DNA of 64,000 nt. Origin: Mycobacterium sp. 1274756.6. Lineage in GTDB: Bacteria > Actinomycetota > Actinomycetes > Mycobacteriales > Mycobacteriaceae. How positions within the stretch are numbered: position 1 is the stretch's first letter; every line of letters begins with the position of its first letter. A model generated the notes under the pieces. It searched no databases, was not told where the DNA came from, and saw nothing but the letters and a program-made list of their open reading frames with translations. The DNA lies in the NCBI RefSeq assembly GCF_001668625.1, contig NZ_LZLJ01000062.1, positions 1 through 64,000 of the forward strand, written 5' to 3'. The translations under genes were made by a program, and so were the position numbers. This document shows positions 15,113 to 22,849 of this stretch, piece after piece.

Positions 15113-15981
15113 CCAAGCTGACCACCCTCGACGAGGCCGTCGCCGGCATCGAGAGCGGCATGACGATCGGCCTGGGCGGCTGGGGTTCGCGGCGCAAGCC
15201 GATGGCCTGGGTGCGCGCGCTGCTGCGCACCGACGTCAAAGACCTGACCGTGGTCACCTACGGCGGCCCGGACCTGGGCCTGCTGTGCTCGGCGGGCAAG
15301 GTGGCCAAGGTCTACTACGGCTTCGTCTCGCTGGACTCCCCGCCGTTCTACGACCCGTGGTTCGCCAAGGCCCGCACGTCGGGTTCGATCGAGGCCCGCG
15401 AGATGGACGAGGGCATGCTGCGCTGCGGTCTGCAGGCCGCCGCGCAGCGGCTGCCGTTCCTGCCGATCCGCGCCGGGCTGGGCAGCTCGGTGCGGGACTT
15501 CTGGGGCGACGAGCTCAAGACCGTCACCTCCCCCTACCCCACCGACGGCAAGCCCGAGACCCTGGTCGCGATGCCCGCGCTGAACCTCGACGCGGCGTTC
15601 GTGCACCTCAACCTCGGTGACGCCCGCGGCAACGCCGCCTACACCGGCATCGACCCGTACTTCGACGACCTGTATCTCATGGCGGCGCAGCGGCGCTTCC
15701 TGTCGGTGGAGAAGGTGGTCGACACCGCCGAGCTGGTCGCCGCGGTGCCGCCGCAGGCGCTGATCGCCAACCGGATGATGGTCGACGCCGTCGTCGAGGC
15801 GCCGGGCGGGGCGCACTTCACCACCGCCGAACCCGACTACCGCCGCGACGAGAAGTTCCAGCGGCACTACGCCGAGGCCGCCGGCTCGCAGGAGGGCTGG
15901 CAGCAGTTCGGCGCCACCTATCTGTCCGGCAGCGAAGCCGACTACCAGGCCGCGGTCCGCCGCTTCCAGGAGGAATCATGA
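15109..15981 (+). CDS. ipdA: COCHEA-CoA hydrolase subunit IpdA
   Basis: A 290-residue protein of the class I CoA-transferase (alpha) family. IpdA with IpdB forms a heterotetramer that hydrolyses a C-C bond in COCHEA-CoA, opening the last ring in cholesterol catabolism, rather than transferring CoA. Seen are the N-terminal GMTIGLGGWGSRRKPMAWV and the family core YGGPDLGLLCSAGKV. Start and stop overlap the neighbours by 4 nt on both sides, consistent with equal production of IpdA and IpdB. Identification rests on family, length and the exact gene order of Rv3550-Rv3553. Confidence 0.95.
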   Translation: MTKLTTLDEAVAGIESGMTIGLGGWGSRRKPMAWVRALLRTDVKDLTVVTYGGPDLGLLCSAGKVAKVYYGFVSLDSPPFYDPWFAKARTSGSIEAREMDEGMLRCGLQAAAQRLPFLPIRAGLGSSVRDFWGDELKTVTSPYPTDGKPETLVAMPALNLDAAFVHLNLGDARGNAAYTGIDPYFDDLYLMAAQRRFLSVEKVVDTAELVAAVPPQALIANRMMVDAVVEAPGGAHFTTAEPDYRRDEKFQRHYAEAAGSQEGWQQFGATYLSGSEADYQAAVRRFQEES

Positions 15982-16727
15982 GCATGGCCAGCCGAGCCGA
16001 AATCTGTGTGACCGCCTGCGCGGAGATGTTCCGCGACGCCGGGGAGATCATGGTCTCGCCGATGACCACCGTGGTGAGCGTCGGCGCCCGGCTGGCCCGG
16101 CTGACCTTCGCCCCCGACATCCTGCTCACCGACGGGGAGGCCCGGCTGCTGGCCGACACCCCCGCGCTCGGCGCCAGCGGCGCCATCGAGGGCTGGATGC
16201 CGTTCGGTCGGGTGTTCGAGACGCTGGCCTGGGGCCGGCGCCACGTGGTGATGGGCGCCAACCAGATCGACAAGTACGGCAACCAGAACATCTCCGCGTT
16301 CGGCCCGCTGCAGCACCCGACCCGGCAGATGTTCGGGGTGCGCGGCGCGCCCGGCAACACCATCAACCACGCCACCAGCTACTTCGTCGGCAACCACTCC
16401 ACCCGGGTGTTCGCCGAGTCCGTCGACGTGGTCTCCGGCATCGGCACCGACAAGATCGACACCGACAACCCGGCCTACCGGTTCGTCGACGTCTACCGGG
16501 TGGTGTCCAACCTGGGGGTGTTCGACTTCGGCGGGCCCGGCGGCACCATGCGCGCGCTGAGCCTGCACCCCGGCGTCACCCCGGCCGACGTCGCCGAGAA
16601 CACCTCCTTCGAGGTGGCCGGGCTGGACAGCGCCGAGGAGACCCGCCCACCCACCGACGACGAGCTGCGGCTGATCCGCGAGGTCATCGACCCGAAGTCG
16701 CTGCGGGACAAGGAAGTGCGGTCGTGA
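15978..16727 (+). CDS. ipdB: COCHEA-CoA hydrolase subunit IpdB
   Basis: A 249-residue CoA-transferase beta-type subunit, partner of IpdA. It shows MVSPMTTVVSVGARLARL, FAPDILLTDGEARL and the conserved GANQIDKYGNQNIS. The ATG at 15978 overlaps the ipdA stop, and its own stop overlaps the GTG of ipdC. The length fits M. tuberculosis IpdB. It acts in the cytosol on the ring-opened CoA thioester made by EchA20. It should be derepressed with the operon by HIP-CoA through KstR2. Confidence 0.95.
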   Translation: MSMASRAEICVTACAEMFRDAGEIMVSPMTTVVSVGARLARLTFAPDILLTDGEARLLADTPALGASGAIEGWMPFGRVFETLAWGRRHVVMGANQIDKYGNQNISAFGPLQHPTRQMFGVRGAPGNTINHATSYFVGNHSTRVFAESVDVVSGIGTDKIDTDNPAYRFVDVYRVVSNLGVFDFGGPGGTMRALSLHPGVTPADVAENTSFEVAGLDSAEETRPPTDDELRLIREVIDPKSLRDKEVRS

Positions 16728-17791
16728 GGCTGCGCACGCCGCTGACCGAGCTGGTCGGCATCGAGCACCCGGTGGTGCAGACCGGGATGGGCTGGGTGGC
16801 CGGCGCCCGGCTGGTGACCGCCACCGCCAACGCCGGCGGCCTGGGCATCCTGGCCTCGGCGACGATGACCCTCGACGAGCTGGCCACCGCGATCGCCAAG
16901 GTCAAAGCCGGCACCGACAAACCCTTCGGAGTCAACATCCGCGCCGACGCCGCCGACGCGCCCGACCGGGTGGAGCTGATGATCGCCGAGGGCGTCAAGG
17001 TTGCCTCGTTCGCGCTGGCCCCCAAACCGGAGCTGATCGCCCGGCTCAAAGAGGCCGGCTCGGTGGTGATCCCGTCGGTGGGGGCGGCCAAGCACGCCAA
17101 GAAGGTGGCGTCCTGGGGTGCGGACGCGGTGATCGTGCAGGGCGGTGAAGGCGGCGGGCACACCGGCCCGGTGGCCACCACCCTGCTGCTGCCGTCGGTG
17201 CTCGACGCCGTCGCCGACACCGGGATGCAGGTCATCGCCGCCGGCGGCTTCTTCGACGGCCGCGGGCTGGCCGCCGCGCTGTCCTACGGCGCCTCCGGGG
17301 TGGCGATGGGCACCCGGTTCCTGCTCACCTCCGACTCGACGGTGCCCGACGCGGTCAAACAGCGGTACCTCGACGCCGGGCTGGACGGCACCGTGGTCTC
17401 CACCCGCGTCGACGGCATGCCGCACCGGGTGCTGCGCACCGGGCTGGTGGAGAAACTCGAAAGCGGCTCGCGGGTGCGTGGCTTCACCGCCGCGATCCGC
17501 AATGCCGCCAAATTCAAGAAGATGTCCGGCATGACCTGGGGCTCGATGGCCAAAGACGGCCTGGCGATGCGCGCAGGCAAGGACCTGACCTGGTCGCAGC
17601 TGGTGATGGCGGCCAACACCCCGATGCTGCTCAAGGCCGGCCTGGTCGAGGGCAACACCGAGGCCGGGGTGCTGGCATCCGGGCAGGTCGCCGGCATCGT
17701 GGCCGACCTGCCGTCGTGCGCGGAACTGATCGACCAGATCGTGGTCGAGGCGGCCGAACACCTGCGTGCCGCCGCCGCCCTGGTGCAATAA
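16724..17791 (+). CDS. ipdC: Nitronate monooxygenase-fold FMN enzyme IpdC
   Basis: A 355-residue TIM-barrel flavoprotein of the nitronate monooxygenase/2-nitropropane dioxygenase family. It shows the start ELVGIEHPVVQTGMGWVAG, the phosphate-binding region IVQGGEGGGHTG and AAGGFFDGRGLAAALSYGA, followed by GVAMGTRFL. M. tuberculosis IpdC (Rv3553), of the same length, acts on a hydroxylated HIEC-CoA-type intermediate before ring opening. The GTG at 16724 overlaps the ipdB stop. It is the last gene of the coupled operon; a 62-base gap with its own ribosome site precedes the next gene. Confidence 0.94.
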   Translation: MRLRTPLTELVGIEHPVVQTGMGWVAGARLVTATANAGGLGILASATMTLDELATAIAKVKAGTDKPFGVNIRADAADAPDRVELMIAEGVKVASFALAPKPELIARLKEAGSVVIPSVGAAKHAKKVASWGADAVIVQGGEGGGHTGPVATTLLLPSVLDAVADTGMQVIAAGGFFDGRGLAAALSYGASGVAMGTRFLLTSDSTVPDAVKQRYLDAGLDGTVVSTRVDGMPHRVLRTGLVEKLESGSRVRGFTAAIRNAAKFKKMSGMTWGSMAKDGLAMRAGKDLTWSQLVMAANTPMLLKAGLVEGNTEAGVLASGQVAGIVADLPSCAELIDQIVVEAAEHLRAAAALVQ

Positions 17792-17853
17792 CGGGTATAC
17801 GAACCGGCGGGAACGGGTAGAACCGGTAGGAACCCACGACGCAAGGAGTTCCG

Positions 17854-18453
17854 ATGAGATTGACCCGTACCACCGCGGCGGTCGCAGCGACCGGGCTGAC
17901 CGCGTTCACGCTGGTCGCCTGCGGCGACAACAAACCCGAGCAGCCGAGCCTGACCGACGCGTCGTCGACCAGCTCGTCGGCCGAGACGACCGAGACGACC
18001 AGCGCCACGACCAGCGCCGAGGCGCCCGCGGAGCTGGCCACGGTCGCCGCGGCCCAGAACGCGCTGCAGACCGCGGCCGGCGCGGTGCCCGGCGGGCAGC
18101 CGTTCGACCTCGAGGTCGAGGTCACCGACGGCCAGGTGCAGTTCGAGGCCAAGGTGGCCTCCGACGGCGACGAACACAAGCTGGTCATCGACGCCGCCGG
18201 GGAGAAGGTGGTCTCGCAGACCAAGTCGGACAAACCCGACGACGACGTCGCCAAGCTGGAGGGCACGACCGTCACCGCCGCGCAGGCGCTGGACACCGCC
18301 AGCGGCAAACAGCCCGAGGCGCAGTTCAAGGAACTCGAGATCGACACCAACGACGCCGACGTCGTCGTCTGGGAGGTCGAGCTCGTCGACGCCGACGGCG
18401 TGGAGACCGAGTACACCATCGACGCGCACACCGGCGAGGTGCTCACCCCGTAA
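17854..18453 (+). CDS. PepSY-domain lipoprotein
   Basis: A 199-residue exported protein with a signal peptide and a lipobox LVAC (Cys about residue 23). A Ser/Thr-rich linker (about 30-55) precedes two PepSY-like modules, the second ending in the typical EYTIDAHTGEVL. PepSY domains are thought to inhibit or bind peptidases or ligands at the cell surface. A strong AAGGAG ribosome site lies 8 nt before the ATG. It follows ipdC on the same strand, but the 62-base gap and separate function suggest its own promoter. A 36-base palindrome at its 3' side separates it from the convergent pucR gene. Confidence 0.85.
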   Translation: MRLTRTTAAVAATGLTAFTLVACGDNKPEQPSLTDASSTSSSAETTETTSATTSAEAPAELATVAAAQNALQTAAGAVPGGQPFDLEVEVTDGQVQFEAKVASDGDEHKLVIDAAGEKVVSQTKSDKPDDDVAKLEGTTVTAAQALDTASGKQPEAQFKELEIDTNDADVVVWEVELVDADGVETEYTIDAHTGEVLTP

Positions 18454-18463
18454 CGGCGACCGG

Positions 18464-18499
18464 CGGTACGGCGGTGCTCAGCTGAGCACCGCCGTACCG
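18464..18499. terminator. 36-base perfect palindrome between convergent genes (likely bidirectional terminator)
   Basis: CGGTACGGCGGTGCTCAG (18464-18481) is followed at once by its exact reverse complement (18482-18499), with no spacer. It lies between the lipoprotein gene and the convergent pucR gene and includes the last codons and the stop of pucR. No U-tract follows, as is common in mycobacteria. It would form a strong hairpin on either transcript. Confidence 0.75.
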
Positions 18500-19746
18500 A
18501 ACCATTCGCACAGCAGCAGGGCGACCTCGACGTCGAGCCGGTCGTCGTCGATGGGTCGGCCCCGCCGTTCGATCGCGCGACCGACCCGGTATTTCACCGA
18601 GTTGTGATGCAGGTGCAGCTCGTCGGCCGCGGCGGTGTAGCTGGCGCCGTGGCGCAGGAACACCCGCAAGGTGTCGCGCAGCCGCTCGTCGGACTCGGTG
18701 GCCGCGGCCAACGGCCCCAGGGCTTCGGCGACCAGCGCGGTCGCCGCGTCCAGGTTGGCCCCGAACAGCGCGGCCACCGCCAGGCCCGGATCGCCGGCCG
18801 CGATGACCCGGCGGGGTTCGGCGCCGGTCGCGGTGGCCACGGCGCGGGCGTCCTTGGCCTGCTGATGCGAGCGCCGAAAGCCCTCGATACCCGGCAGCGG
18901 GCTGCCCGCGGCCAGCCACGGCGCCCCGGGTGCGGTGGCGGCGAACTCCCGTAGCCGCGCCAGCGCATCGCCCGCCGCCTCGGCGGACAGCGGGATCCAC
19001 GCCCAGCCGGTCACGTCGTCGACCGGAATGAACAACGGCGCCTCGTGCGCGCCGGTCGCCTCGGCCAGCTCCGCGGCGAACCGCTCCATCGCGGTGATGT
19101 CGTCGCCGCGATCGGATTCGGCGCACCACACCACCACGGCCAGCTGGTGGCGCCGGAGCGGGTAGCGGATCGCGATCGTCAGTGCGTCGGTGTCGGTGTC
19201 GTCGCCGGCGAGCAGTTCCCGCACCCGCAGCGCCCGGATGCTGTTGCGGTTCTCCACCCAGCGTTCCCGCTCGTCCTGGTAGGTGGCGACCACCCGCCGC
19301 GAGATCCAGTCGATGTAGTCGAACGAGGTCGCCGCCAACAGCTCGTAGACGTCCAGGCTGAGCCTCGGGTCGACGTCGGAGTCGCGCACCTCGTCGAGCA
19401 CCACGCCGAGCACCAGCTGGTGGCCGAGCCGGTAGGCGCGCACCAGCGCGTTGGCCGACACGTCGCGCTGTGCGAGCCGGCGGGCGTACTCCAGCGCCGG
19501 GGTGGGCGGTTCGACCTGGTCGATGGCGATGTTGTGGCGGATCGAGGAGAAGTAGGTGTCGATGTTGGTCGCCACGGTGTCGCGCAGCAGCTGCAGCAGT
19601 TGGGCGTCGCCGCGCAGCTCGGAGATCTCGCTGATCACCCGCTCCTGGGTCGCCCGGGTCACCTCGTCGAGCCGGTCGGCGAGCCGGCCGACGATCGTCG
19701 CCGCGGCCGCCGCGACGGTCCGCTCATCACTGCTGGGGTCGGGCAT
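18478..19746 (-). CDS. PucR-family helix-turn-helix regulator (first copy)
   Basis: A 422-residue regulator with an N-terminal helical region (about 1-170) and a central GGDEF-like/sensor-like region (about 175-290). A C-terminal PucR-type HTH lies near residues 365-400 (ASYTAAADELHLHHNSVKYRV). The ATG at 19746 is preferred; the open extension to 19905 is arginine-rich and covers the promoter. It is divergent from the small membrane protein/GMC oxidoreductase operon, whose upstream region has two copies of ACGTGCCTCA. The last codons lie inside a perfect palindrome. It is similar in layout to the second PucR protein at 37587. Confidence 0.88.
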   Translation of the reverse strand: MPDPSSDERTVAAAAATIVGRLADRLDEVTRATQERVISEISELRGDAQLLQLLRDTVATNIDTYFSSIRHNIAIDQVEPPTPALEYARRLAQRDVSANALVRAYRLGHQLVLGVVLDEVRDSDVDPRLSLDVYELLAATSFDYIDWISRRVVATYQDERERWVENRNSIRALRVRELLAGDDTDTDALTIAIRYPLRRHQLAVVVWCAESDRGDDITAMERFAAELAEATGAHEAPLFIPVDDVTGWAWIPLSAEAAGDALARLREFAATAPGAPWLAAGSPLPGIEGFRRSHQQAKDARAVATATGAEPRRVIAAGDPGLAVAALFGANLDAATALVAEALGPLAAATESDERLRDTLRVFLRHGASYTAAADELHLHHNSVKYRVGRAIERRGRPIDDDRLDVEVALLLCEWFGTAVLS

Positions 19747-19894
19747 GAGACCCGACGGTAATGCCCGCCCGGACTTCCCGGGACCGATTCGACCGAGCGG
19801 GGCGCACCGTTGCCGCCGGGTTGTCTTCCGGCGACAACACCGGCGGCGGAGTTGGTCGGCTGACGACGTCGCCGCCACCGCGGGCCCGTTCGTA

Positions 19895-19932
19895 ACGTGC
19901 CTCATATACCCGGCTGCGAGTGACGTGCCTCA
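19895..19932 (+). promoter_or_regulatory. Candidate PucR operator: two ACGTGCCTCA direct repeats
   Basis: ACGTGCCTCA occurs at 19895-19904 and 19923-19932, 28 bases apart, as GTAACGTGCCTCA and GTGACGTGCCTCA. The same word, GTAATGTGCCTCA, occurs on the minus strand at 39028-39040 in the control region of the second pucR gene. Shared only by the two pucR promoters as far as I could see, it is a good candidate PucR site. Confidence 0.55.
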
Positions 19933-19987
19933 CCCGGACGGGCGAACCGAATACCCCCGTTCCGCACCCGCGGAGAAGGAGAAAACC

Positions 19988-20128
19988 ATGCTGGGCGCGA
20001 TCCTGGTCTTCCTGCTCGTCCTGTTCCCGCTGTTCGTTCCGGTGGCCATCAGCGGCTACCACGCGGTGGCCAAAACCGAAGCCAAACAGGCCGCTTCCCG
20101 CCCGACACTGCGCCGCACCACCGCCTGA
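19988..20128 (+). CDS. 46-residue single-helix membrane protein
   Basis: A small protein with one N-terminal hydrophobic helix (about residues 2-24, LGAILVFLLVLFPLFVPVAI) and a basic, Thr-ending tail. A strong GGAGAAGGAG ribosome site precedes the ATG. Its TGA overlaps the ATG of the GMC oxidoreductase by one base (TGATG), so it is coupled to that enzyme. It may anchor or help the flavoenzyme at the membrane (inference). I do not recognise a named family. Confidence 0.75.
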   Translation: MLGAILVFLLVLFPLFVPVAISGYHAVAKTEAKQAASRPTLRRTTA

Positions 20129-21828
20129 TGGACTACGACGTCGCGGTGATCGGGTCCGGCTTCGGCGGATCGGTGGCCGCCCTGCGGTTGACCGAGAAGG
20201 GCTATCGGGTCGGGGTCTTCGAAGCCGGCCGCCGGTTCGAAGACGACGAACTGCCCAAGACGAATTGGCAGGTGCGAAAATTCTTTTGGGCACCGAAGTT
20301 GGGCTGCACCGGAATTCAACGCATCCACATGCTGCCCGACGTGCTGGTCTTGGCCGGGGCCGGCGTCGGCGGTGGCTCGTTGGTCTACGCCAACACCCTC
20401 TACGAGCCGAAAAGCGATGCCTTCTACAACGATCCGCACTGGGCCGGCATCACCGACTGGAAAGCCGAGTTGGCCCCGTATTACCGCCAAGCCAAACGCA
20501 TGCTCGGGGTGGTGCCGAACCCCACCATGACCCCGTCGGACCGGGCGATGTTCAACGTCGCCGAGAAGATGGGCGTCAAAGAGACTTTCGGGATGGCGCC
20601 GGTCGGGGTGTTCTTCGGCCCCGACGGCACCAAAGCCCCCGGCCTCGAGGTCGACGACCCGTTCTTCGGCGGCGCCGGCCCGCGCAGGCGCGGCTGCCTG
20701 GAGTGTGGTGAGTGCATGAGCGGCTGCCGCCATAACGCCAAGAACACGCTGGTGAAGAACTACCTGTACCTGGCCGAGCGGGCCGGCGCCCGCATCCACG
20801 ACCTGACCACCGTGACCGCGGTGCGCCCCATCGACGGCGGCTACGCCGTCGACACCGTGCGTACCGGCGCGTGGCGGGCCAGGAAGACCGCCCGCAGCAT
20901 CACCGCAACACAGGTGGTGTTCGCCGCGGGCACCTGGGGCACCCAGCAGTTGCTGCACCGGATGAAGGCCGACGCCGTGCTGCCGGACCTCTCCCCGCGC
21001 CTCGGTGAGCTGACCCGCACCAACTCCGAGGCGTTGTGCACCTCCAGCGTCAAACTGCGGCGCCGCAAGGGCGCCGAGTTCCACACCGGTGTGGCCATCA
21101 CCTCCTCGATCCACCCCGACGAGGTCACCCACATCGAACCGGTCCGCTACGGCAAGGGCTCCAACTCCATGGCGTTGCTGACCACCGTGATGACCGACGG
21201 CGGCGGCCGGGCACCGCGCTGGCTGCGGTGGCTGGGCCAGCTGATCCGCCATCCGGTCCAGGCCGTCTCGCTCTACGCGGGGCTGCGGGACTGGTCGCAG
21301 CGCACGGTGATCGCGCTAGTGATGCAGACCGAGGACAACTCGCTGACCCTGTTCCCACGCCGTACCCGGCTGGGCCGCTTCCGGCTGTCCTCGCGGCAGG
21401 GGCACGGCGTCCCCAACCCGACCTGGATCCCGGCGGCCAACGAGGCGGTGCGCCGGCTCTCCGACGACATCGACGGCATGCCCTACAGCAGCGTCGGCGA
21501 GATCCTCGACATCCCGATGACCGCGCACTTCCTCGGCGGCTGCGCGATCGGCGAATCCGCGCAACGCGGCGTCATCGACCCCTACCACCGGGTGTTCGGC
21601 CACCCCGGGCTGCATGTGCTCGACGGGGCGGCGATCTCGGCGAACATCGGGGTCAACCCGTCCCTGACGATCACCGCGCAGGCCGAGCGGGCCACGTCGC
21701 TGTGGCCGAACAACGGCGAGAGCGACCCCCGCCCGCCGCTGGGCGCGCCGTACCGCCGGCTGACGCCGGTGCCGCCGCAGCGCCCGGCGGTGCCGGCGAG
21801 GGCGCCCGCGGCGCTGCGGCTGGGCTGA
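20128..21828 (+). CDS. GMC-family FAD oxidoreductase, ChoD-like
   Basis: A 566-residue flavoprotein related to mycobacterial ChoD (annotated cholesterol oxidase). It begins with the FAD Rossmann motif VIGSGFGGSVAAL and shows GAGVGGGSLVYAN. A four-Cys cluster (CLECGECMSGC, about residues 190-200) recalls an Fe-S or structural zinc site and is typical of this branch. The C-terminal GMC region has MTAHFLGGCAIG and GVNPSLTITAQAERA. Catalysis of 3-beta-hydroxysterol oxidation by ChoD-type proteins is debated. Here it is the main gene of a PucR-adjacent operon within the sterol cluster. Its ATG overlaps the stop of the small membrane protein. Confidence 0.88.
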   Translation: MDYDVAVIGSGFGGSVAALRLTEKGYRVGVFEAGRRFEDDELPKTNWQVRKFFWAPKLGCTGIQRIHMLPDVLVLAGAGVGGGSLVYANTLYEPKSDAFYNDPHWAGITDWKAELAPYYRQAKRMLGVVPNPTMTPSDRAMFNVAEKMGVKETFGMAPVGVFFGPDGTKAPGLEVDDPFFGGAGPRRRGCLECGECMSGCRHNAKNTLVKNYLYLAERAGARIHDLTTVTAVRPIDGGYAVDTVRTGAWRARKTARSITATQVVFAAGTWGTQQLLHRMKADAVLPDLSPRLGELTRTNSEALCTSSVKLRRRKGAEFHTGVAITSSIHPDEVTHIEPVRYGKGSNSMALLTTVMTDGGGRAPRWLRWLGQLIRHPVQAVSLYAGLRDWSQRTVIALVMQTEDNSLTLFPRRTRLGRFRLSSRQGHGVPNPTWIPAANEAVRRLSDDIDGMPYSSVGEILDIPMTAHFLGGCAIGESAQRGVIDPYHRVFGHPGLHVLDGAAISANIGVNPSLTITAQAERATSLWPNNGESDPRPPLGAPYRRLTPVPPQRPAVPARAPAALRLG

Positions 21829-21872
21829 ACCCGGCCGCCGCGAACGGGTCCACCGCCGTGGTCGAATAGGTC

Positions 21873-22778
21873 ATGCTGTTCCGCCAGCTCGAGTACTTCG
21901 TGGCGCTGGCCCGGGAACGCCATTTCGCCCGGGCCGCGCAGGCCTGCCACGTCTCCCAGCCCGCACTGTCCGAGGCCATCCGCAAGCTGGAGAACGAGCT
22001 GAAGGTGCCGCTGGTGCGGCGCGGGCAGAAGTTCGAGGGCCTGACCCCCGAAGGCGAGCGGCTGGTGTTGTGGGCGCGGCGGATCCTCGCCGACCACGAG
22101 GCGCTCAAACAGGAGGTCGTCGCGCTGCAGAGCGGGCTCACCGGCCGGCTGCGGCTGGGGGTGATCCCGGCCGCGGCGAGCACGGTCGCCGCGATCACCG
22201 ACCCGTTCTGCACCGCCCACCCGCTGGTGCGGGTGCAGCTGGAGACCAGCCTGCGCTCCGCGGAGATCGTCGACCGGCTGCGCCGCTTCGAGCTGGACGC
22301 CGGGATCATCTACCCCGACCGCCAGGACACCGCCGATCTGCTCGTGGTCCCGCTCTACCGGGAGAACCACGTGCTGATCGCCGGGGCCGAGCTGCTGACC
22401 GGTCAGCCCGCCCCGCTGTCGTGGGCCGACGCCGTGCAGCTGCCGCTGTGTCTGCTGGCGCCGGGGATGCGCGGCCGCCACCTGGTCGACGATGCGCTGG
22501 CCGGGCTGGGCCTGACCGCCACCCCGCGCCTGGAGACCGACTCGATCGCCGCGCTGATCGCCCAGGTGGGCACCGGCCGGTGGGCCAGCATCGTGCCGCA
22601 GTCGTGGCTGCGCGCGCTGCGCCCGCCCGCCGGGGTGCGTGCGGTGCTGCTGGACGACCCGCCGATCAGCGCGCCGGTGGTGCTGGTCACCGCGGCCGAC
22701 GAGCCCGGTTCGGTGCTCACCCGCGCGCTGGTGCAGACCGCGCGGGGCGTCGAGTTCGGCGGGGCGCCGCCGGGCTGA
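21873..22778 (+). CDS. LysR-family transcriptional regulator
   Basis: A 301-residue LysR regulator. The N-terminal winged HTH (residues about 1-60) contains RHFARAAQACHVSQPALSEA, followed by a linker helix. A periplasmic-binding-protein-like effector domain starts at about residue 90 (LTGRLRLGVIPAA). It lies 44 bases after the GMC oxidoreductase and 71 bases before formate dehydrogenase, all on the same strand. LysR genes adjacent to NAD-formate dehydrogenase in actinobacteria suggest control of that gene (inference). Unlike most LysR genes it is not divergent from its presumed target. Confidence 0.9.
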   Translation: MLFRQLEYFVALARERHFARAAQACHVSQPALSEAIRKLENELKVPLVRRGQKFEGLTPEGERLVLWARRILADHEALKQEVVALQSGLTGRLRLGVIPAAASTVAAITDPFCTAHPLVRVQLETSLRSAEIVDRLRRFELDAGIIYPDRQDTADLLVVPLYRENHVLIAGAELLTGQPAPLSWADAVQLPLCLLAPGMRGRHLVDDALAGLGLTATPRLETDSIAALIAQVGTGRWASIVPQSWLRALRPPAGVRAVLLDDPPISAPVVLVTAADEPGSVLTRALVQTARGVEFGGAPPG

Positions 22779-22849
22779 TCGGCCGCGCCTATCACCCGGT
22801 CGGAAACTCGTCTTGGACGGCGCGACCGGGCACCGCCCAGACTGGGGCC

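Noticed and set aside
18478..19905. Extended N-terminus of the first PucR protein
   Set aside because: The extra 53 codons are Arg-rich, lack counterpart in the second PucR protein and overlap the candidate operator.
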